A stretch of 64,000 nucleotides of DNA from Datnioides undecimradiatus (Eukaryota; Chordata; Actinopteri; Lobotiformes; Datnioididae): the NCBI GenBank assembly GCA_008933995.1, contig WARS01000015.1:1-64000 (forward strand), written 5' to 3'. The translations under genes were made by a program, and so were the position numbers. Positions 49,201-60,830 of this stretch are shown here, piece by piece; the first letter of the stretch is position 1, and the number at the start of each line of letters is the position of its first letter. The notes under the pieces are model-generated. The model worked only from the letters and a program-made list of their open reading frames with translations. It searched no databases and was not told the origin of the DNA.

Positions 49201-52200
49201 CCAATAGCCCTGTTTATGTCAAGTCAACAAAAATAGACCTGTGGCTCATCTTGGCTCTTTTGCATTTTTACTGAAATCATATTTTCATCCTCCTAGGCAG
49301 GGCTGTTCATCGATAAAGGAGTGAAGACCACCAATGCCAGTGCTGCAGACCCCCGAGAGTACCTGTGTCTTGATAACAGTGCCAGGTGTGTATATGTGTC
49401 GTGGTGTAAGGGTTTTTTTTGGACATGTTGGGTAGTATCCATAATGATGGATAACGACTAGTATAATATACATGCTTTGCAAGAAAGTCTATGGTGATCA
49501 TATGCATTATGGTGTATTGTTACGCTATGTAAATATTAGGGTATTAGTGGTTTACAAATGCGTTTTTAATGCCACTGTCAATAACAGTTTGTGAATGAAG
49601 TTGTTTTTAGCTATATCTAGAGGGATATGGCCATTGACTGGGAGAGACGGATAGCCCTATACTGCATTTTAGTGGAAGGTCTGTCAGGTTTGTGTTGACA
49701 GAGAAAACAAGGCTTCACAGATAGAGTTTCCTCTCTGCAGCTCCCTCCCCAAATACAGCCCTCAACTAGATGGAAAAAATCTTACGTGTCAACTGAGACT
49801 GCTGGCCAAACTGTGTGTGTGTGTGTGAGTGAGTGTGTGAGTGTGAGTACAAGTATGTGTTCAGAGGTATGGGGGAGGATTTTAAAGTTTAAATGTGTAT
49901 TAATCGCACATGAGAGGGAGGTTAACTTGTGTTGTGTGATCGGAAGAAACTCTAGAAAGAAAACACAAGACATTACTGGTTCCCAGAGAATGATTCCTTT
50001 TGATTTATGTGATCCTTTTGTCTTTTGCCACTTTGAAGTTAACATTTCCACATGATTTACACTTTGATCCACGGTGTCTTAAACAGTCTGATTTTCATAT
50101 CATCATCACATTACACCAGCTTGCAAGGAGATCACCATTTCTATAAAAGCTCAGTATGAGAACTTTTATGTTTTCATCTCATCAGAACAGCAGGATCTTT
50201 TTGTGTTACCTGAGCAAACAAATTAACATTTGTCAGTGTCATGCTTGTAAACTATTCTTTAAAAATCAGTACAGTGTTTTTGAGAATTGGTATTGTATCA
50301 CAAAACACAATGTATCTATACTTGGGCTCAGAGATTTCTTTTCTTATATACCTATTATTCAGAACATATATGCCGGTATTATAGGTGAGCTCTGATCTCT
50401 GTCTATACAGCAGTAAAGTGAGCCATGTCCATTTTTGAAGATTACAAAAAAATCATGTTTTTAGACAAGATATTAAATACAAGAGTGGGCAGATGTCCAT
50501 AAAAGCTTTCTAAGCACATTTGTGCACCCAAGGGGAACAAATTCTTTTCCGTTTAATGACACAGTGTCCACTTCTGCTATAGTGTGCGTTGGAGGCAATA
50601 AGCAGCAGAGCCAGCAGTCACTAGAGTTCAGTAGTGAGGTTTTAGACTTTTAGTGTAGTTATAAATTATGTCTGTATGGATTTATGGTATGATGACGTTA
50701 TGATTATCAACTCCATGAGTCATTCATAACTCTCTGAGTTTATCTTAGGGGAAAGATTAGGTTTGACAATGAGTCCAGGGTAAAAACCTTGAATGTGGTC
50801 AATGAAATGTCAGTTATTAACGGAAACATTTGTGTTTTAATGTGATTTTTTTTTTTTTTTTTCTTTCAGATTCAGACCTCATGAGGATGCCGACCCCAGC
50901 CGTCCTCGGGTGGCAGCACTCATCGACACTCTGATCTCGTTCAAGAACAACGACCTAGGCGCTTGGATACGGGGAGGTGACATCGTCATCCAGAACTCTG
51001 GGTGAGACATCGCACATCTGTCGTATGATTAACATCCTCAAGAAAACTGAGGACGTTTCTGAGGAAATAGGAGGATGGAAAAAGAAAAGAAAATGTGATG
51101 ACGTGCTGATGACGTGACGTAGTCCCACCACAACTCCCTGTGCTGACCTCATCTATTGTAACAAATTGGACTTTTAGTCACTTTTACCATCCAAATCAAG
51201 TCTTTGTTCAGCTTTGGATGTATTCTGTAGTTTTTGCAGTGGTAGCAGTGACACCTCATAAACCGACATATAAAGTATTAGTTTGGGGACATTATCAGAT
51301 GGCTCCAGTCTATTTAATTGTTACTTTGCTCGCTCTAATTATCCACTCAGACTGTTGGCAAAATACTCTCCCCTTATGTAATTTCACAAGCTTACATCAT
51401 GTAAGATTTACAAATATCATGTCTTTCTTATAACAGCTTCGCAGACAATGGAGTGGGATTGTCGTTTGCCAGGTGTGTACTTATCCACATGTATGTACTT
51501 AGCGCATAATATTCAGCCTTATTTGCTTTTATTCACCCTCTGCCTGATGAACCTGCCAAGACTCCTTATAACTGATAAATAAATACTGAGCAAAAATCAT
51601 ACTCTATGTTCCCAAGCACCTCTTTCTGCTTTAACACAGTACTTTTTTTCCTTCTGGTTTTATTCCTAAAAAGCATAGATCCTTATTTTTTATACATGTA
51701 TAATATATATATTTTTTTTTTCAATTTCCATGTCCCCTAAACATCTTCTCTATCTCCAGTGATGGCAGCTACCCCAAAGATGAAGGTTCCAGCCAGGAGG
51801 TGACACAGTCTCTGTTTGTTGGTGAAAGCCGAAACAGAGGGACCAATGCAGGACAGAATAAATACTGGGGCCTGGGAGGGGCTGATGCAAAGATGAGGAC
51901 ACTACCCAGGAACAGGTGAGAGGTGGAAAACAGAAGGAGGGATAGGTTCATGAATGGAGGAACTGAGGGAAAAATCCAAATAAAACTCTGGAATTGCAGG
52001 GGATGGTGTATGAGGAGCTGGCAGAGAAAAGTATGCTGGGAAAAACAAACAAGGAAGAGCGAGCCAGCAAGGCAATCAGGTAGCTGGGCAGATGGACAGA
52101 TCAGGCTGGCACAGCTGCTTTTAGCAGTAGGTGGACTTGTGAAAAGAGGTTTTGTTTGGACTGACTTCCCTCCAGTGATATTTTAGGCTGTGGCAACACT

Positions 52201-55200
52201 TGCGTGGTTTTGTAGAGAGGGATTACTCATTGTAGCAGTTGATTACTTAACAGTAACTGAATATTTTCTTTCCTTCTCTCATGATTTCAGGCTTCTTTGA
52301 CTGAGGCCTGTTTTATCCCCATCTAGAGGGTCTGTGTAAAGTTGCAGTTAAGAACAGCTTGAAGCACTTGCCCCTGGGTTTCCAGGTTATGTTGTTCTAC
52401 TTGCATTTTTGTACATTCAAGGTTACTTAAAATGACCTGAACGATCAATTATGTAAGGAGACGCATCTTTTGTGGCACGCAGATGTAGGTAAGGACTCAG
52501 GAATACATTTTGGAATATGTAGCCAAACATTACACTGGGGAACAATTTGAAAAAAAAAATTCTGTTGAGTTAGATTTTTATGCTGATTAAAACTAAAATT
52601 GGCATGCTGATTCCAAAATTGTAGTCAGTTTTGTTCTAGCACGTCAAGTTTTTTCTCCACAGCTTACCCTCCAGATAAGCAAAACTCCACTGATTAGCTG
52701 TAGTAAGACTTGCCCAAGATCTGATCTTAAACCTGGAGATCCCAACATTCTACATGAGCCACTTGTTGACAGGAAGAAAATAATATTCCCACCTCTGCAC
52801 ATAAAACTAGGTCTCATGAAGCAATTTGTAAAAGCATTGCCAACTGATGGCGACTGTTTCAAGTACATCATCTTGCAATTTCCTGGACTGTCAATTGAAA
52901 AAATCAAGGCCGGTGCGTTTGATGGTCCACAAATTCGGCAGCTCATCAAAGATGAACAGTTCACCGGGACTATGTCAGACCTTGAGAAGAATGCTTGGTT
53001 ATCATTCAAAGACGTCGTCAAGAACTTTCTTGGAAATACACGTGCAAGTAATTACACAGAAATTGTTCAGAAACTATTGGAGAGCTACAAAGCGCTTGGT
53101 TGCAACATGAGTATTAAACTACATTTTCTGCATTGCCATCTTGCCAGCTTTCCAGAAAATCTTGGTGCTGTTAGCGACGAGCAAGGTGAACGATTTCACC
53201 AAGATTTGAAGGTTATGGAAGAACGTTATCAGGGTAGATGGGATGTACATATGATGGCTGACTATTGTTGGAGCATCAAACGCGATAGTCCTCAAGTTGA
53301 ACACTCCAGAAAGAGCTATAAACGTAAATTTTTACCTTAACTACTTGCACACAATTATAATTACAGTAGCCATATCCTTTGTAAAAACATAATACTACTA
53401 AACAACAGAAACATCTGTCTGGCTATCTGGCTATATGTCTGGTTACATACGTCTGACCTAAGTCATAGTGAGAATGTCATGCACATTTGTTCAGATTTCT
53501 GCAGCTATGGAGCAGGGAGCTAATGAGTTAGTTTGCAAGATGACTGATGGCTCGATGGCACTGTGGCAGACCAAAATAAACAAAAGACTCGTATCAGACT
53601 AGACAAAGTGTTGTACTGCATCTTTCTCAAAGCTCTAATACATAATTAAAAAAATGTTAATTTACATAAAAATATTCTGTCACATTGACTTTCAGTAATA
53701 AGTCTCCGTGTCTTTCCTTTCTCATAATGGTTCCGTCATTTTAATCTTCTTTGGAAAAGAATGTGAAGATATCATTCATAATGCTTCTGCTGATGAGATG
53801 TGCCCTCTTAGATGCTTTAAATAGGAATTCTGTTACAAGGACGTTTATAGAGTCTCTGCAAGCCATGTAATGCCATGTCGGACTAAGTGGACAGTCCTAA
53901 TGAGGGCAGAGTTTTGAGCTTTATATCCCCCCTGGGTGTCCTTACTCTCCACTCCATCTTTCTTTCTGTCTCTCTCTCTAATATTGTTATACAAGAGTAG
54001 AGCTACATAAACACGAGACGGGCAAATAGCTGCCTTTTTTAGGTTTAAACAACTAGGGTTTACGCCAGTTTGTGACCACTGTCACCACTGTGTACAGCTT
54101 TACAGCCATTTTACAGGCTTCGTGACCGCACGGTGACATCTGGCTCTGTCAGTGCGTCTGTCGTCATCGCAGTTACTGCCTGAGCTGCTGCCACTGACAC
54201 ACTTTTTTCTTGCCAGGCGGACGATCGCTCCACTAAAACGGATGGATAATTTGATCCTTTAATTAAAACACCGGTTCAGTAAGGTTTCATGAATAGCAAT
54301 AACATAACACTGCCAAATCCAGTTTTTTATGTGTGTGACCTTTGCAATCACTTTGGAACACCCACATTATGAAAACAAATGAAATCAACGTTTCAACCTA
54401 AGATGCTCATCTGATGGCAAGTAATGAAAACCCCAACAGGAAAATGAAAATGATAAATTCTTCTCCGACAAAGGGTGCAGGTATAATTTTAATCAAATCA
54501 GTCTAATTAACATAACCGTGGTCATTTTTTCCATACACATGGTTATTGGACAGAGATCAGGATTGGAAAGGTGCAAAATTATTAATTATGGCTCTTTTGT
54601 AAGACTGTGTGGTCTGCGTTTCTTTTTTACATTTACCGCCGTCCTTCATTACACAGATCATAATGTCTGCTTCACTAATGTCAGGGGGGAATTGTAAAAT
54701 GGAATCGAGGCCCATGTATGACCAAGAATTATAGAGCATGTCATGTCTGAGGCATTTGATGTCCTGCTCCCTACTGAGCTCATGGTCTGGCTCAAACACG
54801 TTGGACTTTTTAATAACATGTTTCTCTGAAATTTTAAGTTTTGGGTCGCAGCCACTGCATGACTAAAACCGTGGTCGTGCATTTGAATGATGGTCCCGTT
54901 ACTCTGAACCTCATATGCATTCTCTCCCATGTATTTATTGCTGTCAGCTGTCTTGATAATCATGACGTATTCCTTCTCCCTCTACTCTGTAGGACATTCC
55001 CAATCCGAGGTTTCCAGATCTATGATGGTCCGGTGCGGCTCACACAGACTACATTTCGTGGATACATCCCCACACCAGAGCGATACACCAGCGCGGTGGG
55101 ATTCAACCTGAAGAACACCTGGCAGCTGACTCCAAGAAACAACCTGTCCCAGCTCAGCTTCCACTCCACTGTGAGTTAACATCTAGGTTTGATGAGACTA

Positions 55201-58200
55201 GAGTCTGACCAATATGGAATTTATGAGAAATTTAAAGATTACTGATGAACTGCAACATGACCTTTGGGTTGGGTTTTATTTATACCAGGAACATATGCCA
55301 GAAACAATATTATAAGGACATGTTCACGCTAGTCAAATATCAGCTGATAGATAAGTTTAGAATGGCATTAACAAGTTCAAAACTGCATGAACCTGTTAAC
55401 AGTGTGAGTGAGCGTCAGTACAGTACAGAAAGCAGTCTAATACTCCCATGTCCTGCTTCAAACCCTGGGGCTGTTGGCTGTTTGCTCTACGGCAGGCTGC
55501 TCAAATCTATTTCTCACCCCATAACCCTCTTGTGATATCGACTGGATTACAGCTCAGATCAGACACACACAGTTGACAGTTCAATTAGAGCACAGAAGAT
55601 GGAACAGGAGACCCCCCCCCCCATTAAAGTCAAGCCTGTTTAGAAACTGTGGTGAAACGCTGCTGCCCCCTTGTGGTGGGATTGTACACTGCACTGCCTT
55701 TACATATTAGTTACGCTGAATGAATGTACAGGTTTCACCGTCAACAGTTCCAGTGACATATAAATAAAAGGTAGATTGGTGTTAGTCAACAGATACTGTG
55801 GATGAAATGACTTGTGCCAGTGGAGGCTTATGCTTTTTCAATTAAGATCCTCTGTAATCCTGTCAGCCATCATTGAGCAATGCCTTGTTTTTCAGAACAA
55901 TAAAACCTGTTCCAGCTTCTAGGGTTACAAGTCTTCACTTGAGACATCATAAGCACATTGCAGTGCTTGTAAAATCTTTTGTTTGTGATAAATTTAAATT
56001 AATTATGAAACTGGATTTCATATTTCTGTTTTACAGGATCATCATTCAGTAATTGGTGGAAAGCAAATAGCAATATGAGCTGCATTACAGAGAGCAATCC
56101 CAAACTAAACATTTACCAGAGGTGGCACTTAAGCAAGCAAAGACAGTGTGCACTGACAAATGGTGCTTAAATGTAAATGGTGGCACTGACACCGCTCTTT
56201 GTAAATAATATCCTCAGGTGGGTCTTCGTGCATTCTTTGGTCGCCCCGGGCAGTGGTTTGAAGAAAACGACCTTGACGGGGACAAAAACTCCATCTTTCA
56301 TGATGTGGACGGGTCAGTAACAGGCTACACAGACACCTACGTCGGCAGAGCTGACAATTACCTGATCCAGCATCCTGGCTGTGTGAACGTGACACAGTGG
56401 AGTGGAGTGATCTGCAGTGGCCGCTACTCTCAGGTGTACATCCAGACCCAGGGGGCCTCGAGCCTCAGTTTATCCATCAGCAGAGATGAATACCCTAATG
56501 CTCCTCTGGTACTGAGGGGGATTAACAGCCAGGGGGCGCCGTCACAGCAGTACCAGCCCATCCTCATGATGAGCAAGAGCTACACTCTGCACTGGAGTGG
56601 ACCTGCGCCCAGAGAGGTTGTCCTCTCTCTCATCAACTTTGACAAGTGAGTGAGAAGAGTCATCGGCGTGTGTGTGGGTGTATGTGCTGATGACACCAAA
56701 TGGGATCGCTGTAATATTTTGACAATCAGAATATATTTAACTCTCTGAGAACATCAGGTAAAGATAGAAATGTTTCATTGCTTGTCATTAAAATAAGCAG
56801 GAATGATTGTTTCTCAGCAGTTTGGTGTATCATATTGATCAAACTGATCAATGATCTTGGAGGAAGCCCCGCGTGACACAATGCTTCTTTTTCTCATTCT
56901 CAGAGATGACTGGGTGCTGGTGGGACTCTGTTATCCATCAGACACCACCTTTCAGATCATGGCCGACATAAACGACAGGCAAAGCAACACCTTTGATGAC
57001 ATCACAGACTATGGCACTGTGTCATCCCTCGCAGAACTGGAGAAGAAACCGACAGAGAGGAAGTATTTCTTTGACAAAACTGTTGGGTGAGAAATCAAAA
57101 TCTCTCTTTATTAATAATTCCCTATTTCCTCTGGTTTCTGAACATTTATTAAACTCGCTGATTCTCCTGTTCATGACACCCAGCTTGTTGTGGCTCTACC
57201 TTCGGGCCCGGCATGGTCGTGAGGGTCACAGCTACTGTTCAGTAAAAGGCTGCGAACGAGTTAAAGTCATGGCCACTACGTCCTCCAAACAAACCTGTAA
57301 CTGCTCAACCAAGGCCTACCCCAAGTACTCCAAGACACCCTCAGCAGTGGTGCCTATGCCAGCTCTAAACACACAACCCTGCAAAGGCTGCGGTGCTAAA
57401 CAGGTTTGTGTTGCCACGTAAACTTCTATTCAGCAGCTAAAAACAAAAGGCGCCACCGGTGACTAACGTCTTTCTGTTTCAGCTTGTGTTTTCCAGTGAG
57501 CCTTGGACCACCTACCTCCAGACACAAGTCAAGTCGCTTTGCAGCAAAGAGCAGCAGAGAGGAGATAACAGCTCTTTTATCACTGTGAGCATGCCAGGCC
57601 TGTATTGATGTGACTTCAGCGTGCAAACCAGAGTTTCTCCTAACTTATTTTCTCTCATCACCTGCCAGGTGAATGAAGTGACCATGCCCTTTTCTCAGCC
57701 TGGGTATTTCCTGGTCTCAGTGGATGCCTGTTCTGGGAAAGTCACCAAGAAAACCTCATTTTCTAAGATGGATGCCAAGATGGAACAGTACCTAAAAACT
57801 GGAATACCAAAGAGGTGAGCCAGGGAAAATAAGACAACCCTGGTAACACCACTAAATAAATATACTGAAGCCCTGTGTCACAGAATTATGCAGATTATTT
57901 ACAGATGTGTTTCCTTAACAGGTCAATAGTGCTCATGGCAACACGAGGTCAGCCAGAGGGGCTGGTCCGTGTGGCTCCATATCTAGTCTCCTTTGGTTTG
58001 GCCAAAGCTGCTGATCTGCACAGTAAAGGTTAGTGATATGCTTAAAAATAGATTCCCTTTCCTTGTCTGTCTACTTTCTGTATCTTAATTCCTCATACAC
58101 TCTTGTTGCTACCTCTCACCACAGAGAGTCTGGCACTTTGGGGCTTCCAGGGTGGTTCTTCACCCCCTCCGTGGGTCTCGCTACAAGTCGGGCAGGGGGA

Positions 58201-58324
58201 TGAATTCCTAGGGCTGCAGGAGCGGTACCTGCCCCTGGGTTTGGAGGCATATGGCTGTACGCCACCGGCAACTGAAACACGCGAAGACCTGGAGCTACTC
58301 AAAAAAGCCACGGGACTACAATGA
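36362..58324 (+). CDS. cemip2: CEMIP2 (TMEM2), cell-surface hyaluronidase-type protein, 22 coding exons
   Basis: Type II membrane protein implicated in extracellular hyaluronan breakdown; in zebrafish tmem2 is needed for heart and vessel development. Exons: 36362-36695, 36883-37023, 37112-37679, 41315-41484, 42346-42537, 43786-43952, 45379-45591, 46571-46776, 47730-47799, 48358-48486, 49297-49385, 50870-51001, 51437-51472, 51760-51915, 54993-55170, 56218-56645, 56904-57086, 57184-57403, 57483-57584, 57669-57814, 57922-58028, 58125-58324 (TGA). All GT-AG, frame continuous, 1388 aa (human 1383). Residues 1-83 are a proline-rich cytoplasmic tail, about 84-104 the membrane anchor, about 120-250 the G8 domain, and about 500-900 parallel beta-helix repeats. 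R268, D276 and D289 match mouse/human R265, D273 and D286, reported as needed for activity. The paralogue cemip has a signal peptide instead of an anchor, so cemip2 is the better match. Confidence 0.97.
37112..37679 (+). CDS. cemip2: cemip2 exon with G8 core and catalytic-type residues
   Basis: The largest coding exon (568 nt, residues 159-347). It contains KNITLRTRHILIEDGAAFHI and FIGVKSGGTLELHG, typical of the G8 fold, then FSRGINLRVVDQD and SERYDTHD carrying R268, D276 and D289. Conservation of all three argues for an active protein. Confidence 0.92.
37680..41314 (+). other. cemip2: cemip2 intron after the G8 exon (3.6 kb)
   Basis: The longest cemip2 coding intron. It has a TG microsatellite at 41055-41095. 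A 140-codon ORF at 38116-38538 has no recognisable domain. No repeat family named. Confidence 0.55.
41055..41095. repeat. (TG)n microsatellite, cemip2 intron
   Basis: About 20 TG units. Confidence 0.9.
41485..51759 (+). other. cemip2: cemip2 introns between exons at 41.3 and 51.8 kb
   Basis: Introns of 0.3-1.5 kb separating small exons. Contents seen: a long TG microsatellite (43199-43249), TA and TG runs near 44700 and 49808, C/A homopolymers at 48721-48739, and a T run ahead of the acceptor at 50869. No nested gene or named repeat recognised. Confidence 0.55.
43199..43249. repeat. (TG)n microsatellite, cemip2 intron
   Basis: About 25 uninterrupted TG units, the longest microsatellite in the window. 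Confidence 0.92.
52663..53340 (+). CDS. intact terminal exon-like ORF of a multicopy hypothetical family, inside cemip2 intron 15
   Basis: An uninterrupted frame of 225 codons runs from a splice-acceptor-like TTTTTTCTCCACAG (ending 52662) to a TAA at 53338-53340; the first ATG is at 52816 (174 aa). Conserved-looking phrases in order: LKPGDPNILHEPLVD, PPLHIKLGLMKQFVKAL, FDGPQIRQLIKD, NAWLSFKDVVKNFLGN, LGCNMSIKLHFLHCHL, SDEQGERFHQDLKVMEERYQ and GRWDVHMMADYCWSIKRD, then a basic KSYKRKFLP end. I recognise these from many uncharacterised proteins in fish and arthropods, probably mobile-element related, but cannot name the family. Same strand as cemip2, not part of its conserved coding sequence. 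An AATAAA follows at 53575-53580. The absence of stops suggests recent insertion or constraint. Confidence 0.7.
   Translation, partial: LTLQISKTPLISCSKTCPRSDLKPGDPNILHEPLVDRKKIIFPPLHIKLGLMKQFVKALPTDGDCFKYIILQFPGLSIEKIKAGAFDGPQIRQLIKDEQFTGTMSDLEKNAWLSFKDVVKNFLGNTRASNYTEIVQKLLESYKALGCNMSIKLHFLHCHLASFPENLGAVSDEQGERFHQDLKVMEERYQGRWDVHMMADYCWSIKRDSPQVEHSRKSYKRKFLP
53575..53580 (+). terminator. polyadenylation signal after the intronic ORF
   Basis: AATAAA 235 nt beyond the TAA of the intronic ORF. It could end a transcript from that element, or a prematurely terminated cemip2 transcript. Confidence 0.4.
55171..56217 (+). other. cemip2: cemip2 intron ahead of the 428-nt exon
   Basis: 1.05 kb. It holds a CTCF-like minus-strand match in TGCTGCCCCCTTGTGGTGGG (55661-55680), one or two positions off consensus. 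Nothing else recognised. Confidence 0.5.
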
Positions 58325-59061
58325 CCAATGTGAACTATACAACTTAACTACCAAAACACTCTTGCACACAGATACACAAACACACAACCAGCTGATGAAT
58401 GTGAACTGCTGAACCTTTAATTTATTAACAATGGCAAAGATGTTTACCGATTTCAGGCGGAGAGAAGGTATTTTATTATGAACGGGGTGAGTATTTTTGT
58501 GATTTTTGCGTGTGTGTGTGCGAGAGTGTATGTGTACGTATGCCTTGGGGCCGTTGAGTCAATGCACTTTCTTTTTAAAGACACAACTTGCCTTAGCAGC
58601 CAAAGTGATAAAATGGAGCTTTATAATAATTCAGTTGTTAATCCTGGACAACAGAAAAACCCGTGCTATACTCAAACCCAAAGCAACCTTTCACATCTAC
58701 CTACCAGTCTTATTTATTATGGAGCAAATGAAAACAGAATGAATTGGACTGAGTGTGAAAACAGAATACAACGCATTCGATATACACAGGCCAGGAGGAA
58801 ATTATGAAAATAAATTGCATTGTCCCTGAAATGAGACAGTGTTCGATTAGAACCGGCAATGAAACAAGATGGATTAGATGTGCTTCGGTCAAAGGGAAAT
58901 AATGAAAATAAATGCCATTTCATCTGAGAATTAAACAGAAATATTAAGCCAAAAATAGGCGTGCAGTGTAAAAACACCGTCAGCTGGTTAGGTGTCAAAG
59001 CAAAGATTAAGATTATTTGGTGCAGAACAAAGTCATAAAAAGCCATATTCATAGATTATAT

Positions 59062-59865
59062 TTAAAGAGGCCATATCATGTTTATTTCAGGTTCACAGTT
59101 CTTAGAATTGGTTTATGTATTTTAACATTAAAACACATAATTTGTCCCATACTGTACATTACAGCAGCACTTCTATTGACTGTCTCTCTGAAACGATTTG
59201 TTTAGCTCCTGTCTCTTTAAGGCCTCCCTCCCAAATAGGTTAGCCTGCTCTGATTGGTCAGTGTAATCCAAATTAACGTAACAGTAAAGGCTTTTGTATG
59301 GCCCGAGCAAGCTAGCTGCTGTGTGCACAAGGTTGCCAAGTAAATGAATTCCTGCATTTTGACCCTTTCTTTTTTCACACTTGGCTGTATTGTTACCTTC
59401 AGGGCACGTCGTGTACGTTTACATACAGCACCAACACATACATACACATACAGAGAAGGACTCAGAGTAGGACTAATTAAAATCTGGTTTCCGACAACTG
59501 GTAATGATCCATCCTTTAGCTTGTACTGTTAGCAGACAGATAAGTTTAAGTTAAGCAAGATAAGTTCTTGCACCTTCTACATTTCAGTATACCAGCAGCA
59601 GGCGGTGAGGTACATCTAGGTTTCCCTGGGTGGGATACGGTCTAATTGGAGCTGCTGCTGTGTTACATAGTGATGCAGAGAAGTTAGAGAAGAAAAGGCT
59701 GAGTAGGTGTCTGATGCACCTCACAGGGTTGATGTTTTCTGTGGGAGGGAGTAACTCCCTTTAGAGAGAACTTTAGGCTTTGTAACACTGCAGACCTTTT
59801 ACACGCACAAAAAGCAATATAATACACTTAAGGAAAGGGAAAAAGGCATAATGTGGCCTCTTTAA
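59062..59865. mobile_element. TTAA-flanked non-autonomous DNA transposon
   Basis: Left end TTAA-AGAGGCCATATCATG and right end CATAATGTGGCCTCT-TTAA form inverted repeats; the outermost 8 bases (AGAGGCCA/TGGCCTCT) match exactly and weaker pairing continues inward. TTAA at both ends suggests a piggyBac-type target duplication. No transposase ORF. It sits inside the cemip2 3' UTR. Confidence 0.75.
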
Positions 59866-60807
59866 ATGGTTAATTATAGACGTGCTACTTGTTTATTGCT
59901 AATAACGCTATTAACTACATAGGCCATTACTCTTTTTCATCAACTGTCGCGCACATCTTTTAGCTTTTTAGTTGATGTCTGTAACAACTGAACCTTTGAC
60001 TGGAAAACCTCTCTGATCGTCGTGCAGCTGTACAACTGAAAACTCTAAGCACCTTTTTGTGGATTCCTACATGGACTTACTGGATCTTTTATCTCATATC
60101 TTTATTTATCTCTTCAACAGTGATGGTGTCTCTAGTGCTGGCCACACACGCAGCACAAATATGTTACTTTTCTTTTTGTTTGCTACAACTGAATTGAATG
60201 TTTTACCTTTTTATCTGCCTCATTCGTGATCTTTTCTTGTGCATTGTTGCCAAAACCATGTTTAGATACAGTACAGGATGCCTTTTTTTAGAGTCGGTGC
60301 CCTGATTAGGAGTGAGCAGCAAAATGCATACAGATCATACTAGCTGTAAGGTATCATGTTGAGAAAAAGGGTGTTTGGATGTGAGCAGGGCTCCCCCACT
60401 GAGTGATGATAAATGCCTTTCTGTGACTGTGTGTGTGTGTGTGACTATGTGACTATATAAATGACCATGTGAGAAAGCAACAGAGATTCTCTGGAGGACA
60501 AATTGCCTTGTTGCCTTTTAACCACTCTACTGTTAAAAAGAGCAAAAGACTGAGAGAAAAACATTTCCCACCCTTTGCCTTTTTGTTCAATTGATGCTTT
60601 GACGATGCACAACCAGAGTTCTTAGTTTTGAGCTTTGTAAATATGGTGTTTTAATGTTATAACTCAAACTGTACATGTAATGGAAATGTCCAACAGGTTG
60701 TCGATTGTGCGTGTGTTACTGTGTTTTTATTGTAATTTGGAAAAAAAAAAAAGTAAGCTGATCCTTTCAACATGAGAACTCAGCATTTGTTATCAAATTG
60801 CCAATTA

Positions 60808-60813
60808 AATAAA
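60808..60813 (+). terminator. cemip2: polyadenylation signal, cemip2
   Basis: AATAAA inside AATTAAATAAACAG, 2.48 kb after the stop; T-rich sequence follows at 60834-60846. Confidence 0.65.
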
Positions 60814-60830
60814 CAGTTACGCTTTGTGAT

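Larger units (their letters stand above)
51916..54992 (+). other. cemip2: cemip2 intron 15 (3.1 kb), host of the inserted ORF
   Basis: Apart from the ORF and its flanks, the rest (53600-54990) is plain intron sequence with no repeat or gene I can name. Insertion boundaries are not visible as inverted repeats or a target-site duplication. Confidence 0.55.
58325..60830 (+). other. cemip2: cemip2 3' UTR
   Basis: About 2.5 kb from the stop to just past the AATAAA at 60808-60813. It contains an 800-bp TTAA-flanked transposon-like insertion (59062-59865) and a Pumilio-type TGTAAATA (60636-60643) about 165 nt before the polyadenylation signal. Confidence 0.65.
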
